This document shows, piece by piece, positions 9,874 through 17,215 of a stretch of DNA of 32,679 nt. A model generated the notes under the pieces. The model was not told the origin of the DNA. It worked only from the letters and a program-made list of their open reading frames with translations, and ran no database searches. This stretch comes from Planctomycetota bacterium (GTDB lineage Bacteria > Planctomycetota > Planctomycetia > Pirellulales > Lacipirellulaceae). Location: NCBI GenBank assembly GCA_013152515.1, contig JAADGD010000318.1:1-32679 (forward strand), in the 5' to 3' direction. Within the stretch, counting starts at the first letter, position 1. Every line of letters begins with the position of its first letter. Position numbers and translations under genes: made by a program.

Positions 9874-9953
9874 GTAGCCTCCGGCTCTGCCGGGGGACAA
9901 CACTACCATGAATTTTTATCGTGAAAAAATCCCCCGACAGAGCCGGGGGCTAC
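9874..9953. repeat. Paired inverted repeat, arms 24 bases
   Basis: Left arm 9874-9897 and right arm 9930-9953 match as reverse complements with two mismatches in 24 (core CCGGCTCTG / CAGAGCCGG). The right arm lies inside the first codons of the downstream gene, and the 32-base loop holds its ATG. The sequence resembles GC-rich repeats scattered in planctomycete genomes; whether it is repeated elsewhere was not tested. Confidence 0.75.
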
Positions 9954-11209
9954 AGGTGGTTTTGGTGACGGCGTTTTTCTTGACGGTGTTTTTTTTGAAT
10001 ACGGGCCCAGCCATTTTGAATGCTGAACCGCTACTGCTCGTACGTCAGGCGACAGTGGAAGCGACATTCCTCAGTGCTACAACGGAAGGCGATTTACAGT
10101 TCGAGGTGGACGGCCAGACGCGTCGTATCCACTGCCAGAACTTGATCCGATGGTCAACACAGCCAAGCAAACTCAAACGAAGCGAACTCTTACTCACCGA
10201 TGGTAGCTGCCTCGTACTTGCCGATGCTTGGACCGGACAGCCGATTTGGCAAATGACAGAAGGTTCGATTTCTGCTGCGACGAAACTCTTTGGCACAATC
10301 ATTGTGCCGCGTAACGAAGTACGAGCGATCTTGCTTCACGCTCCCAAGGGTTTGAAACAGCGCAGGCAGTTTTTGGATCAGCTACTCCAACTAAAAGGTG
10401 GCGACGAAAAAGCTGGGAACATCATTCGCTTGACAAATGGAGACCAATGGCAAGGCCAAGTCGTGCGTCTCGCCAACAACCCCAAGGGTCCACGGCTGAT
10501 CCATTTGTTACAGGATACGTCAAGCGAGCCGCTGCTACTGCCTGAAAATCGTGTCGCAGCGATACGATTTGGCCATCCGGCGACACGACTTGGGCAAACC
10601 AAGAAATTAGTAGTCGGCCTGCGCGAGGGTAGCTTGTTGATGGCAGAATCGATCGTTACCGATGACGAGCAACTACGTCTGCAATTGGCTAATGGCGTAG
10701 AACTCACCGGTTCCGACCGTCGCGATGTTGTCCACTTACGCTCGCTCACGTCAGATTGCGTCTATCTTTCTGATCTCGTCGCGACCGACTACCGGCATCT
10801 GTCGTACTTAGACATCCCGTGGCCCTATCATCGCGACCGAAATGTCCTCGGAGGACCTTTGCAAGTGGCTGGTCGCAGCTACGCGAAAGGACTGGGGATG
10901 CTCACGGCCGCGCGATTGACATATCGCTTAGACACAAAAGACCTCGTTGACCGTGTCCGACGTTTGGTCGCAACCGTTGCCGTCGACGATGCAGCGGCCC
11001 GCCGCGGCAGCGTTATTTTTCGCGTTTACCTTCAAAACAACGGCGATTGGCAGCAAGCCTTCGCCAGTCCCGTCGTGCGCGGAGGCGATCCGCCAGTATC
11101 CGTCTCGGTCGAACTTGGCGATGCCCAGAAGCTTGCGCTAGTAACCGACTATGCAGACCGTGGGGATGAGTGTGACTATGCGAATTGGTTGGATGCTCGT
11201 CTGGAATAA
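9908..11209 (+). CDS. Exported NPCBM/NEW2-domain protein
   Basis: 433 residues from ATG 9908. The first 16 residues are encoded largely by a repeat arm, so GTG 9956 or GTG 9965, nearer the hydrophobic signal core VLVTAFFLTVFFLNTG, are credible alternative starts. A signal peptide is followed by a beta-rich middle region with repeated LTNGDQWQGQVVRL-like segments. The C-terminal about 140 residues fit the NPCBM/NEW2 carbohydrate-binding-like domain: SYAKGLGMLTAARLTYRL, VATVAVDDAAARRGSVIFRVY, then VTDYADRGDECDYANWLDARL. NPCBM domains occur in glycosidases and planctomycete surface proteins. No catalytic domain is visible. It follows the VWA operon by 36 bases, separated by the hairpin repeat, so it may be transcribed with it. 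Confidence 0.82.
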   Translation: MNFYREKIPRQSRGLQVVLVTAFFLTVFFLNTGPAILNAEPLLLVRQATVEATFLSATTEGDLQFEVDGQTRRIHCQNLIRWSTQPSKLKRSELLLTDGSCLVLADAWTGQPIWQMTEGSISAATKLFGTIIVPRNEVRAILLHAPKGLKQRRQFLDQLLQLKGGDEKAGNIIRLTNGDQWQGQVVRLANNPKGPRLIHLLQDTSSEPLLLPENRVAAIRFGHPATRLGQTKKLVVGLREGSLLMAESIVTDDEQLRLQLANGVELTGSDRRDVVHLRSLTSDCVYLSDLVATDYRHLSYLDIPWPYHRDRNVLGGPLQVAGRSYAKGLGMLTAARLTYRLDTKDLVDRVRRLVATVAVDDAAARRGSVIFRVYLQNNGDWQQAFASPVVRGGDPPVSVSVELGDAQKLALVTDYADRGDECDYANWLDARLE

Positions 11210-11329
11210 ACGTAACCATTCATTGCGTCCATCGGCGGTTCTTTCTTCCCATTGTGAGCTATGCTTGACCAGGGCTTTCTCTGCGAGGCCTCGGCAAATA
11301 CCCCTCTTAGCGAACAAAAGGCAACCAAC

Positions 11330-11635
11330 ATGGCAGCTACACAAAATTGGGATTCTTTTTTCAGTAACTGGCCCTCGTCGCTACCTCGGCGAGGAATGTT
11401 ACAGACGTCGCTTAACGAAACGATGCCCTTCAAAGATTTCTGGATCAAAAACGGCATGTTGTTGATCGAACGAGTGACGCCCGATGCGCAGGGAGCACGG
11501 TTTGTGCTGCTAGGCTTTGATGTCATTTCCGCCGTGAAATTCATCAACCCACTTTCCGCTGCAGAAATCGCCGATGCAGGTTTTCGGGCAGAGGTTCCCA
11601 GTCGTCAGCCACAGCGGCAACCTCAGCCGGTTTAG
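11330..11635 (+). CDS. Small hypothetical protein
   Basis: 101 residues from ATG 11330. The frame is open to 11261, but this ATG follows an AGG about eight bases upstream and begins a well-formed sequence MAATQNWDSFFSNWPSSLPRRGML. The visible core (FKDFWIKNGMLLIERVTPDAQGARFVLLGFDVISAVKFINPL) is compact with alternating hydrophobic residues, suggesting a small mixed alpha/beta cytoplasmic domain. There is no signal peptide, membrane segment or recognised motif. It ends 34 bases before the convergent lactonase gene. I do not recognise the family. Composition and lack of low-complexity sequence argue that it is real. Confidence 0.62.
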   Translation: MAATQNWDSFFSNWPSSLPRRGMLQTSLNETMPFKDFWIKNGMLLIERVTPDAQGARFVLLGFDVISAVKFINPLSAAEIADAGFRAEVPSRQPQRQPQPV

Positions 11636-11668
11636 TGTTCTGGCTTTGGACTGGTGTTCTTGCTACTG

Positions 11669-12817
11669 CTATTTGCGTGGGAACACTACACATACAGGCT
11701 GTGGAATCCTGATTTGATGACCTGTGGGCGTGAGTTCGCCAGACTTTTGATCGATTTGAAAGGACACCAAATTATCAGCATCACGGTTCGCGGCAATCAA
11801 ATAATTGCCGCTAGGCTCAATGCCAATAAACCGTGGATGCCCTCCTTGGGTCGGTTCGGTTTCAAGGAAGGTTAATCGACCAGTGCCCTCATCAATGGCA
11901 AACACCGCAGTGCTGTCGTGCCCGCGATTCGAGCAATAGACAAATCGTCCGCTTGGGTGGACAACCACTTCGGCTGTTGTATTCGATCCGGAAAAATCTG
12001 ACGGCAGTGTGCCAATCGTTTGCATCTCGGTGAGCTCGCCTGCTTTGGCGTCAAATTTCAGCGAGGTCAACGTATTATCTAATTCGTTGTTGCAATAGAG
12101 CCAGCGGCCGTTAGGGTGAAATGAGACATGCCGCGGACCTGCGCCCGGCTTGGCATTCCAGGTCGTGTGTCGCTCCAACTTCCCTTCTGCATTTAGCCGA
12201 TAAACAATCACCTCGTCAGTGCCTAAGTCGGCGACGCACGCGAACTGGCCGGCAGAATCTATGGCGACACCATGTGTATGCGATTTGCCTTGCCGATTGG
12301 GATGAACGCTAGAGCCGGGGTGTTTGACGAGAGAGGTCAACGGTTTGAGAGCGCCCTCGGCGGTCAACGGCAGCAAAGACGTGCTCCCACCACTGTAGTT
12401 AGCGATCACGATCACTTTGCCCGCCGGGTCGAGAGCTAAGTGGGTCGTTCCCTCGTCTCCGGTCGATTGCTGGTTGACGAGCGTAAGTCGCTGCGCTGCC
12501 GAATCGATTCTAAAAGAGCGTAGCCCGCCAGAAGGAAGCCCTTTTTTACGAGCTTCGACTTCGACAGATATTGTGTACAGCATTGGTAACTTGGGGTGCA
12601 ATGCCAAGAAGCCAGGACGCGGCGCATCGCCCACCGCTCGGGCGGGGCCAAACTCGCCCGTCGCGAGATCGAGCGTACAGGCATAAATTCCCATCTGCGC
12701 GGCATTCGTCCCCACAAACATTGGCTGATCGGCAGCGAATGCGCTAGACGCTTGAAAAAGAGGAGGTTGAAAAAGAGTCATTGCGATCAAACAAACGAAC
12801 CACTGTAAATTTGGCAT
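11669..12817 (-). CDS. Exported lactonase-family beta-propeller (6-phosphogluconolactonase-like)
   Basis: 382 residues from the ATG at 12817 (plus-strand CAT 12815-12817), preceded on its strand by GGAAGAGGAA. A longer open frame to 12862 has no such site. The signal peptide ends near SAFA/ADQ. The body shows repeated propeller-blade motifs of the YbhE/lactonase family: LALHPKLPMLYTISVE, HVSFHPNGRWLYCNNELDNTLT, VVHPSGRFVYCSNRGHDSTAVF, FIGIEPSGNYLIAANRDADNLVSF. The family includes cytoplasmic 6-phosphogluconolactonases, but exported versions in planctomycetes probably act on other lactones, or only bind. It ends in VCVVFPRK, normal for the family. It stands alone on the minus strand. Confidence 0.88.
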   Translation of the reverse strand: MPNLQWFVCLIAMTLFQPPLFQASSAFAADQPMFVGTNAAQMGIYACTLDLATGEFGPARAVGDAPRPGFLALHPKLPMLYTISVEVEARKKGLPSGGLRSFRIDSAAQRLTLVNQQSTGDEGTTHLALDPAGKVIVIANYSGGSTSLLPLTAEGALKPLTSLVKHPGSSVHPNRQGKSHTHGVAIDSAGQFACVADLGTDEVIVYRLNAEGKLERHTTWNAKPGAGPRHVSFHPNGRWLYCNNELDNTLTSLKFDAKAGELTEMQTIGTLPSDFSGSNTTAEVVVHPSGRFVYCSNRGHDSTAVFAIDEGTGRLTFLETEPTQGGHPRFIGIEPSGNYLIAANRDADNLVSFQIDQKSGELTPTGHQIRIPQPVCVVFPRK

Positions 12818-12868
12818 AAAAAAGTTCCTCTTCCATTGCGTACCACGAGCATCCAAAAACACTTCGTC

Positions 12869-12892
12869 GGTGGATTGACAGGTGGATTGACA
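12869..12892. repeat. Perfect tandem 12-bp repeat upstream of the lactonase gene
   Basis: Two adjacent copies of GGTGGATTGACA, 52-75 bases upstream of the lactonase start. A short palindrome TGACA-T-TGTCA (12887-12897) overlaps the second copy. It could be an operator or promoter element, or a simple duplication. Confidence 0.55.
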
Positions 12893-13056
12893 TTGTCAAA
12901 AGAGAGTGCCGTTTGGATTGGTCTTGCAGCCTATTTTTCCACCACGGCCTCAGTCTAGCACATCTGAACACGCAAAGAAAACAGACGTCTAGATTATAAC
13001 TCTCGAAGCGACACTTGGACGCTCGTAGAGTACGATGAAAAAGAGACTTTTTGACA

Positions 13057-13126
13057 GAACCGCGCCCGTTAGGAAGCGTCGCATTAGGCGTCCAACTCCA
13101 TTGACGCTTCCTTACGGGCGCGGTTC
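13057..13126. repeat. Paired inverted repeat, arms 24 bases
   Basis: Arms 13057-13080 and 13103-13126 are reverse complements with one mismatch in 24 (GAACCGCGCCCGT...GGAAGCGTC), loop 22 bases. It lies between the lactonase gene and the small basic ORF and would form a very stable hairpin. There is no T-tract beyond the arms, so I call it a dispersed-repeat type element rather than a terminator. The rest of 12893-13199 shows no gene. Confidence 0.78.
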
Positions 13127-13199
13127 GGTGTTTCCCAGCTAAAGAATATGAAAATGCAGACAGATCACCGGTTAAAGAACCACACCTTGCGTCTAGCCG

Positions 13200-13403
13200 C
13201 TAGTCGGTGAAAATCCGCAGCAAGTGGTTATTCGAGCGTTGGCCGATGTAGTTCGACGGACGCGAAGGCTTGCGGTTCTTCCGTAACGGCTTTCGACGTT
13301 TTTTACCTCGACGATTTTGCTTCGATTGCTCATCGTCGTCAGAAGCATCCAACCATTTGTCTAAATTCAACTTGTCTTGATCATCATGGGTCGCGTTATC
13401 CAT
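13200..13403 (-). CDS. Small basic hypothetical protein
   Basis: 67 residues from the ATG at 13403, which has an excellent GGAGG seven bases upstream on its strand. The frame stays open to 13463 without such a site. The N-terminal third is acidic (MDNATHDDQDKLNLDKWLDASDDDEQ). The middle is very basic (RRGKKRRKPLRKNRKPSR) and the end is SNNHLLRIFTD. There is no signal peptide or membrane helix. The split acidic/basic composition resembles small nucleic-acid-binding or ribosome-associated proteins, but no family is recognised and function is unknown. Its length and composition alone would be weak evidence; the ribosome binding site is the main support. Confidence 0.5.
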   Translation of the reverse strand: MDNATHDDQDKLNLDKWLDASDDDEQSKQNRRGKKRRKPLRKNRKPSRPSNYIGQRSNNHLLRIFTD

Positions 13404-13684
13404 CGCACAACCTCCAGAGGCCTCATTCTGGTAGTCTCGAATCAAGCTCCTCGCTTGCGTCAATGACGGGGCGCGAGTTTGCGTGATCCATACGCAATTC
13501 CCCCCTCCTATGTAATTCTTGTGTCCTACGAGCGCCGCTGCAAGATCAAATTGGCGAGGGGAGAGCCAAATAAAAAGCCATGACGCAACTGGTGATTCGA
13601 CTGGCTAAACTGTTCCACGCATGTCAGAGAATCTGCGGGGACTCTGCAATTTAGACGAGTCGTAGGGCATTTTTACCATCGACT

Positions 13685-14476
13685 TTAAGATGGTATTGTT
13701 TGTCGTACGACAGAGAGAGCCGACAGGCAGAATAGCAGTAAAACGATTGCCGAGGGCTCTGGCACAGAAATCGTAAGGGCTTGCAGCGGAACGACGGTGC
13801 CATAATTCGCTTCCCAGTCGGTGAGATCGGCAGCCACGTAGGGCGAACCAAAATTCTGCTGCCATTCCAAAAGGTCGGCGCCATCGACGTCGCAGTCCGC
13901 ATCGAAATCGCCCGCTGGCTCAGCGGAACTGCCTTGATAACCCGTGAAATTTTGGCCTGCTTGGGCGATCAACGCGCCCTCGTACTCGTCAACCTCTCCT
14001 TCCAACACCGTTTGCCCACCCCACATCACCGTTGTACAACCGCTCCCAGAAGTTTCAATGGTCAATACCTCAACCGCCGTGTCGGCAGCAAAAAAGTTAC
14101 TCAAGAGTGAAGCAAAAACCGTGTCATTTGCCATGTTCACTAAAGCACCCATAGTTACGGTACGTGTGAAGGGGTTGTTGCCAGAGATGTCCAAAGGCCA
14201 GTCGGCAGCGTTGACTGTAATACCCAAAAGTTCGCTACCACTGATTTCCAATGCGAGTTCAACAGCCAACGAACCGCCAAGCCCGAGACCGGTGTTGGTA
14301 AACAGCGTCGCGTCGGGCGACACTTCGACCAACCATTCGAGATTGCCACTTAAATTGGGCCCCTGGTTAGAAACCGTCAGCGACGGCGCAGCATCGGCCA
14401 CTCTCGGCAGGAACAGTCCAGCCAAAGTGCAAGCTATGCCACACCAAATAATTGGATGGGTCGTGTGAATTCTCAT
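13685..14476 (-). CDS. PEP-CTERM protein with dockerin-like calcium loop
   Basis: 263 residues from the ATG at 14476 (MRIHTTHPIIWCGIACTLAG), which starts a good signal peptide ending VADAA. The frame is open to 14521, where MGMLSFERGN would place 15 extra residues before it. The mature part is a beta-rich domain typical of exported planctomycete proteins. A dockerin/EF-hand-like loop follows (DFDADCDVDGADLLEWQQNFG, then DLTDWEANYG). The C-terminus has VPEP followed by a hydrophobic helix (SAIVLLLFCLSALSVV), the PEP-CTERM sorting signal recognised by exosortase. The tail ends RQTIPS with a single basic residue rather than the usual Arg cluster. Such proteins are exported and processed at the envelope; a specific ligand cannot be assigned. 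Confidence 0.82.
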   Translation of the reverse strand: MRIHTTHPIIWCGIACTLAGLFLPRVADAAPSLTVSNQGPNLSGNLEWLVEVSPDATLFTNTGLGLGGSLAVELALEISGSELLGITVNAADWPLDISGNNPFTRTVTMGALVNMANDTVFASLLSNFFAADTAVEVLTIETSGSGCTTVMWGGQTVLEGEVDEYEGALIAQAGQNFTGYQGSSAEPAGDFDADCDVDGADLLEWQQNFGSPYVAADLTDWEANYGTVVPLQALTISVPEPSAIVLLLFCLSALSVVRQTIPS

Positions 14477-14642
14477 CCGATTGTTTTCTCTGTTACCGCG
14501 CTCAAAAGAAAGCATGCCCATACTGCCAGCTTACGTAGCTCTAGGGGTAGGTGTCAATAAAAATGCTCCGGTGGCCGCTTGAACGATCTCTTTTTCCGCA
14601 GGTCCACAATTATCTCCGGGATATTGCTAAATGCGATTGCTA

Positions 14643-14684
14643 TGTTAGCCTGTAGGTATACAGTGTTAGCCTGTAGGTATACAG
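14643..14684. promoter_or_regulatory. Duplicated 21-bp unit carrying a CTGTA-N4-TACAG dyad
   Basis: Two perfect adjacent copies of a 21-base unit (14643-14663 and 14664-14684). Each holds the perfect inverted repeat CTGTA-GGTA-TACAG (14650-14663 and 14671-14684). The dyads are spaced exactly 21 bp centre to centre, about two helical turns, so two dimers could bind the same face of DNA. The second ends 33 bases before the first cytochrome ATG. The 5-4-5 geometry matches that of FNR/CRP-family sites, though the half-site sequence differs from TTGAT. Operator function is inferred. Confidence 0.55.
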
Positions 14685-14717
14685 TTTCCCAAAGTCTGGT
14701 AACGTAGGTGGGATAGA

Positions 14718-15356
14718 ATGAATGCACTGAGGAAACATCGATTCGGCCATGCCATTGTTGTCACCCTGGCAGGTCTTCTGTTCAGTGGGCTGGGCATGTT
14801 TGCATTGAGTCAAATTACGTTGGGGGATCCAGTTGCATTGGGGGCAAAGGAGAAATCGGAAAAGAGAGAAGCTACGCCACCCAAAGACCAAAAGTATGTC
14901 GGAAAAAACACTTGCGCCGCATGCCATTATTCTAAATACCGCACTTGGAAGCATGAAAAACATGCTAAGGGTTTCGATATCCTGCCCAAGAAATATCGTA
15001 CGGATCCCAAATGCCTCGTCTGCCACACAACCGGCTACGGTGAACCGACAGGATACAAGGATGTCTCGACACCCCAACTGGCTGGTATCACATGCGAAAC
15101 ATGCCATGGGCCGGGAAGCGAACATGTGAAATTGGCCCAGAAGTTGTTTCTGGCGGTCGAGGTTGAGGTGACCTTGGAGGCGGAGAAGAAAATCCGCGAT
15201 TCGATTGAATTGTTTCTGGAGAAAGACACGACCGCTGCCCGGGAAGCCCAAAAAAAGGCTCGCAACTCGATCTTCCGGATTAAGCCAGGCAATGCATGCG
15301 TCAAATGTCATACTACGAAGGCGCACCAAGCGCACCTGGAATATGACAAAGAATAA
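14718..15356 (+). CDS. Tetraheme cytochrome c (c554-like)
   Basis: 212 residues from ATG 14718, preceded by GGTGGG. An N-terminal hydrophobic segment (about 11-30) serves as an uncleaved anchor or signal. Four CXXCH heme sites are visible: CAACH (C66), CLVCH (C99), CETCH (C126) and CVKCH (C194). The pattern 'YVGKNTCAACH...WKHEKHAKGFD' with a later 'TCETCHGPGSEH' matches the cytochrome c554/multiheme family, in which the heme near 'GPGSEH' is typical. A charged helical segment (about 145-185) separates hemes 3 and 4. First gene of the nitrate-reductase cluster, 27 bases before the second cytochrome. It could pass electrons between a quinol oxidoreductase and NapB; that role is inferred from context. 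Confidence 0.87.
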   Translation: MNALRKHRFGHAIVVTLAGLLFSGLGMFALSQITLGDPVALGAKEKSEKREATPPKDQKYVGKNTCAACHYSKYRTWKHEKHAKGFDILPKKYRTDPKCLVCHTTGYGEPTGYKDVSTPQLAGITCETCHGPGSEHVKLAQKLFLAVEVEVTLEAEKKIRDSIELFLEKDTTAAREAQKKARNSIFRIKPGNACVKCHTTKAHQAHLEYDKE

Positions 15357-15382
15357 GCTGTCCCAGCTAAAAGGCATATCGA

Positions 15383-16138
15383 ATGATTGGCAGCGTCGCA
15401 AAAGTGCATTGGGTATTGCTACTGGCTGTTGGTGTGCTGGCGGCTGCTGCGGGCACGGGTTGGGCCTGGAGAAATGCGTCCGAAGGCAATTCGACTGCTA
15501 GTTCGGACGATAAAGTAGGGCGACTCTCCGAGTCGTTTAGTGATCGAAAAAAACGGCTTGGAGAGTCGTCCTACTCTGGTCTTGAGAGAAAGCTTAGGGG
15601 CCAACGCGACAAATTCACCATAACGATCCGCCAGCCTGTTGGGCCTCCACGGGTCGAATTGAGGGCACCTAATTCTTTGCAGAGGGGCAAGCCGATCACC
15701 GTGGCGTGTTCGACCTGTCATGCGTCGCGTCCGGCGAACTTCGCCAACCGTACGCCTGCGGATCTCGACGAGTTTCACCAGGACCTCACCTTTGCACATG
15801 GTAACGTGACCTGCCTTTCTTGCCACAATCCGGACAATTACGACACCCTGCATTTGGCCGACGGCAGCTCGGTGGAGTACTCCGACGTGATGACCCTTTG
15901 TGCCCAATGTCACGGGCCGCAAACTCGCGATTATCGGCATGGTGCTCATGGTGGAATGATCGGGTATTGGGATCTGTCGCGCGGTCCGAGGACTCGAAAC
16001 AATTGCGTCGACTGCCACGACCCTCACGCGCCCAGTTTCCCAGCCATGAAGCCAACTTTCAAACCGCGGGATCGTTTTTTGAACAGCACGATTGATGCTA
16101 AAAAGGGCCATTCGGAGGTACACCCCCATGAGCGATAG
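15383..16138 (+). CDS. Membrane-anchored tetraheme cytochrome c
   Basis: 251 residues. An N-terminal hydrophobic helix (about 8-29) anchors or exports the protein. Residues about 44-65 (KVGRLSESFSDRKKRLGESSYS) are encoded by an inverted-repeat element inserted in frame, forming a charged linker. The heme domain carries CSTCH (C109), CLSCH (C144), CAQCH (C173) and CVDCH (C208), with extra His residues (HGAHGGMIGYWD, DPHAPSFP) suited to axial ligation. I recognise a small tetraheme cytochrome but cannot assign a precise family. Its end overlaps the start of the ferredoxin gene by 11 bases, so translation is coupled. Likely partner of the NrfCD-like module or of NapB. Confidence 0.84.
   Translation: MIGSVAKVHWVLLLAVGVLAAAAGTGWAWRNASEGNSTASSDDKVGRLSESFSDRKKRLGESSYSGLERKLRGQRDKFTITIRQPVGPPRVELRAPNSLQRGKPITVACSTCHASRPANFANRTPADLDEFHQDLTFAHGNVTCLSCHNPDNYDTLHLADGSSVEYSDVMTLCAQCHGPQTRDYRHGAHGGMIGYWDLSRGPRTRNNCVDCHDPHAPSFPAMKPTFKPRDRFLNSTIDAKKGHSEVHPHER
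15515..15574. repeat. Inverted-repeat element inside the second tetraheme cytochrome gene
   Basis: Arms 15515-15538 and 15551-15574 are reverse complements with three mismatches in 24 (GTAGG.CGACTCTCC.AG.CGTTT type), with a 12-base loop. The element lies within the reading frame and adds about 20 codons without disrupting it. Confidence 0.75.
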
Positions 16139-17108
16139 CCAACGGGCCAACGGCTCCGATCCATCCTCGGCCAGCAACGCAGAGCCCCTACTGCCGATAC
16201 TGGGCCAGAGTGGTTCGACTCGTCGTACGATGATGAAGGGAGCGGGACTGACGCTAGGCTTGGCGGCGTTTGGCAAGGCGATTTCGCCGCTGACGGCCAT
16301 TCCCGAAAATGTTTCGGTCGCCGAGTTTCTGCAGCAGCACTACAAAGAACTCTCGAGCGACGACAAAAAAACGATTCTTGCACGGTTGGAGGCCGAGGCG
16401 AAAGAAAACTACGGCGCGGAGGTTTCGATCAGCGATCATCGCCCCATTCCCGGCGTCAAGTTTGGCTACGCCATCAATCTGAGCAAATGCAACGGCAACG
16501 GAAAATGTGTCGAAGCTTGCCACACAGAAAACAACCACGACCGGACTACACAAGAGTCGTACATTCGAGTCCTAGAAATGGACAAGGGCTCGATGGACCT
16601 GGAAACCGCCAACACGACTTACACCCATACGGTGCCTCAAGACGACAAGTTCTACATGCCCGTCCAATGCCAGCAGTGCGACAATCCGCCTTGCGTGACC
16701 GTCTGCCCGGTCGAGGCCACATGGAAAGAAGAAGACGGCATCGTTGTGGTCGATTACAACTGGTGTATTGGTTGTCGCTACTGCGAGGCAGCTTGCCCGT
16801 ACCATGCCCGTCGGTTCAATTGGGAAGCGCCGACAGTACCGACCGACGACATCAACCCCAACCAAAGCTACCTCTCCAACCGAATCCGTCCTCAAGGGGT
16901 CGTAGAGAAATGCCACTACTGCCTGCACCGGACGCGCGAAGGTCGCCTGCCTGCCTGCCTGGAAGCCTGCCCTACGGGGGCACGCGTGTTTGGAGACCTG
17001 AACGATCCCGAATCAGAGATCGTCTGGATTCTTAAAAATAAACGCGTGTTTGTGCTCAAAGAAGATCTCGGCACGCAACCTAGTTTTTTTTACTTTTTCG
17101 ATAGCTAA
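16128..17108 (+). CDS. Tat-type 4Fe-4S ferredoxin subunit (NrfC/DsrO-like)
   Basis: 326 residues from ATG 16128, eight bases after a strong GGAGGT. A Tat-like signal (S-T-R32-R33-T-M-M-K then GAGLTLGLAAFG) implies export of the folded protein. Residues about 118-285 form a ferredoxin fold with four cluster motifs: C121..C127..C131, C181-C184-C189-C193, C213-C216-C219-C223 and C262-C265-C277-C281. This is the arrangement of NrfC, PsrB, TtrB and DsrO subunits that relay electrons between an NrfD-type membrane protein and a periplasmic partner. The first motif reads CNGNGKCVEAC, with Asn124 where families usually have Cys, so 15 rather than 16 cysteines are present. It is followed by the NrfD-like gene. 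Confidence 0.9.
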   Translation: MSDSQRANGSDPSSASNAEPLLPILGQSGSTRRTMMKGAGLTLGLAAFGKAISPLTAIPENVSVAEFLQQHYKELSSDDKKTILARLEAEAKENYGAEVSISDHRPIPGVKFGYAINLSKCNGNGKCVEACHTENNHDRTTQESYIRVLEMDKGSMDLETANTTYTHTVPQDDKFYMPVQCQQCDNPPCVTVCPVEATWKEEDGIVVVDYNWCIGCRYCEAACPYHARRFNWEAPTVPTDDINPNQSYLSNRIRPQGVVEKCHYCLHRTREGRLPACLEACPTGARVFGDLNDPESEIVWILKNKRVFVLKEDLGTQPSFFYFFDS

Positions 17109-17112
17109 CAAG

Positions 17113-17140
17113 GGGTCGAGAGTCTAGGGTCGAGAGTCTA
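17113..17140. repeat. Perfect tandem 14-bp repeat
   Basis: Two adjacent copies of GGGTCGAGAGTCTA in the 107-base gap between the ferredoxin and NrfD-like genes. No promoter or terminator was recognised around it. Confidence 0.7.
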
Positions 17141-17215
17141 GAGCCAGAAAGAGCCCCAAACTGACGATTTGTCGTTAGAGTATTCCTTAAGAACAAATTC
17201 TGAAATAAATATCCC

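Noticed and set aside
11653-11694. Possible terminator between the small hypothetical gene and the lactonase gene (GTGTTC...GAACAC)
   Set aside because: The stem is only six bases with a loop of about 20 or more and no T-tract.
14643-14684. CRISPR-like or LexA-site reading of the tandem 21-bp repeat
   Set aside because: Only two adjacent copies with no spacers, so not CRISPR. The spacing CTGT-N6-ACAG does not match the N8 of the E. coli LexA box.
14640-15401. 253-codon minus-strand frame covering the first tetraheme cytochrome
   Set aside because: Antisense to four CXXCH motifs; its end simply reads through the tandem repeat (YTYRLTLYTYRLT).
15419-16300. Long open frame (293 codons) on the minus strand opposite the cytochrome and ferredoxin genes
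   Set aside because: It lies antisense to genes with clear heme and cluster motifs, has no recognisable domain and is Arg/Ser/Pro rich as expected for a shadow frame.
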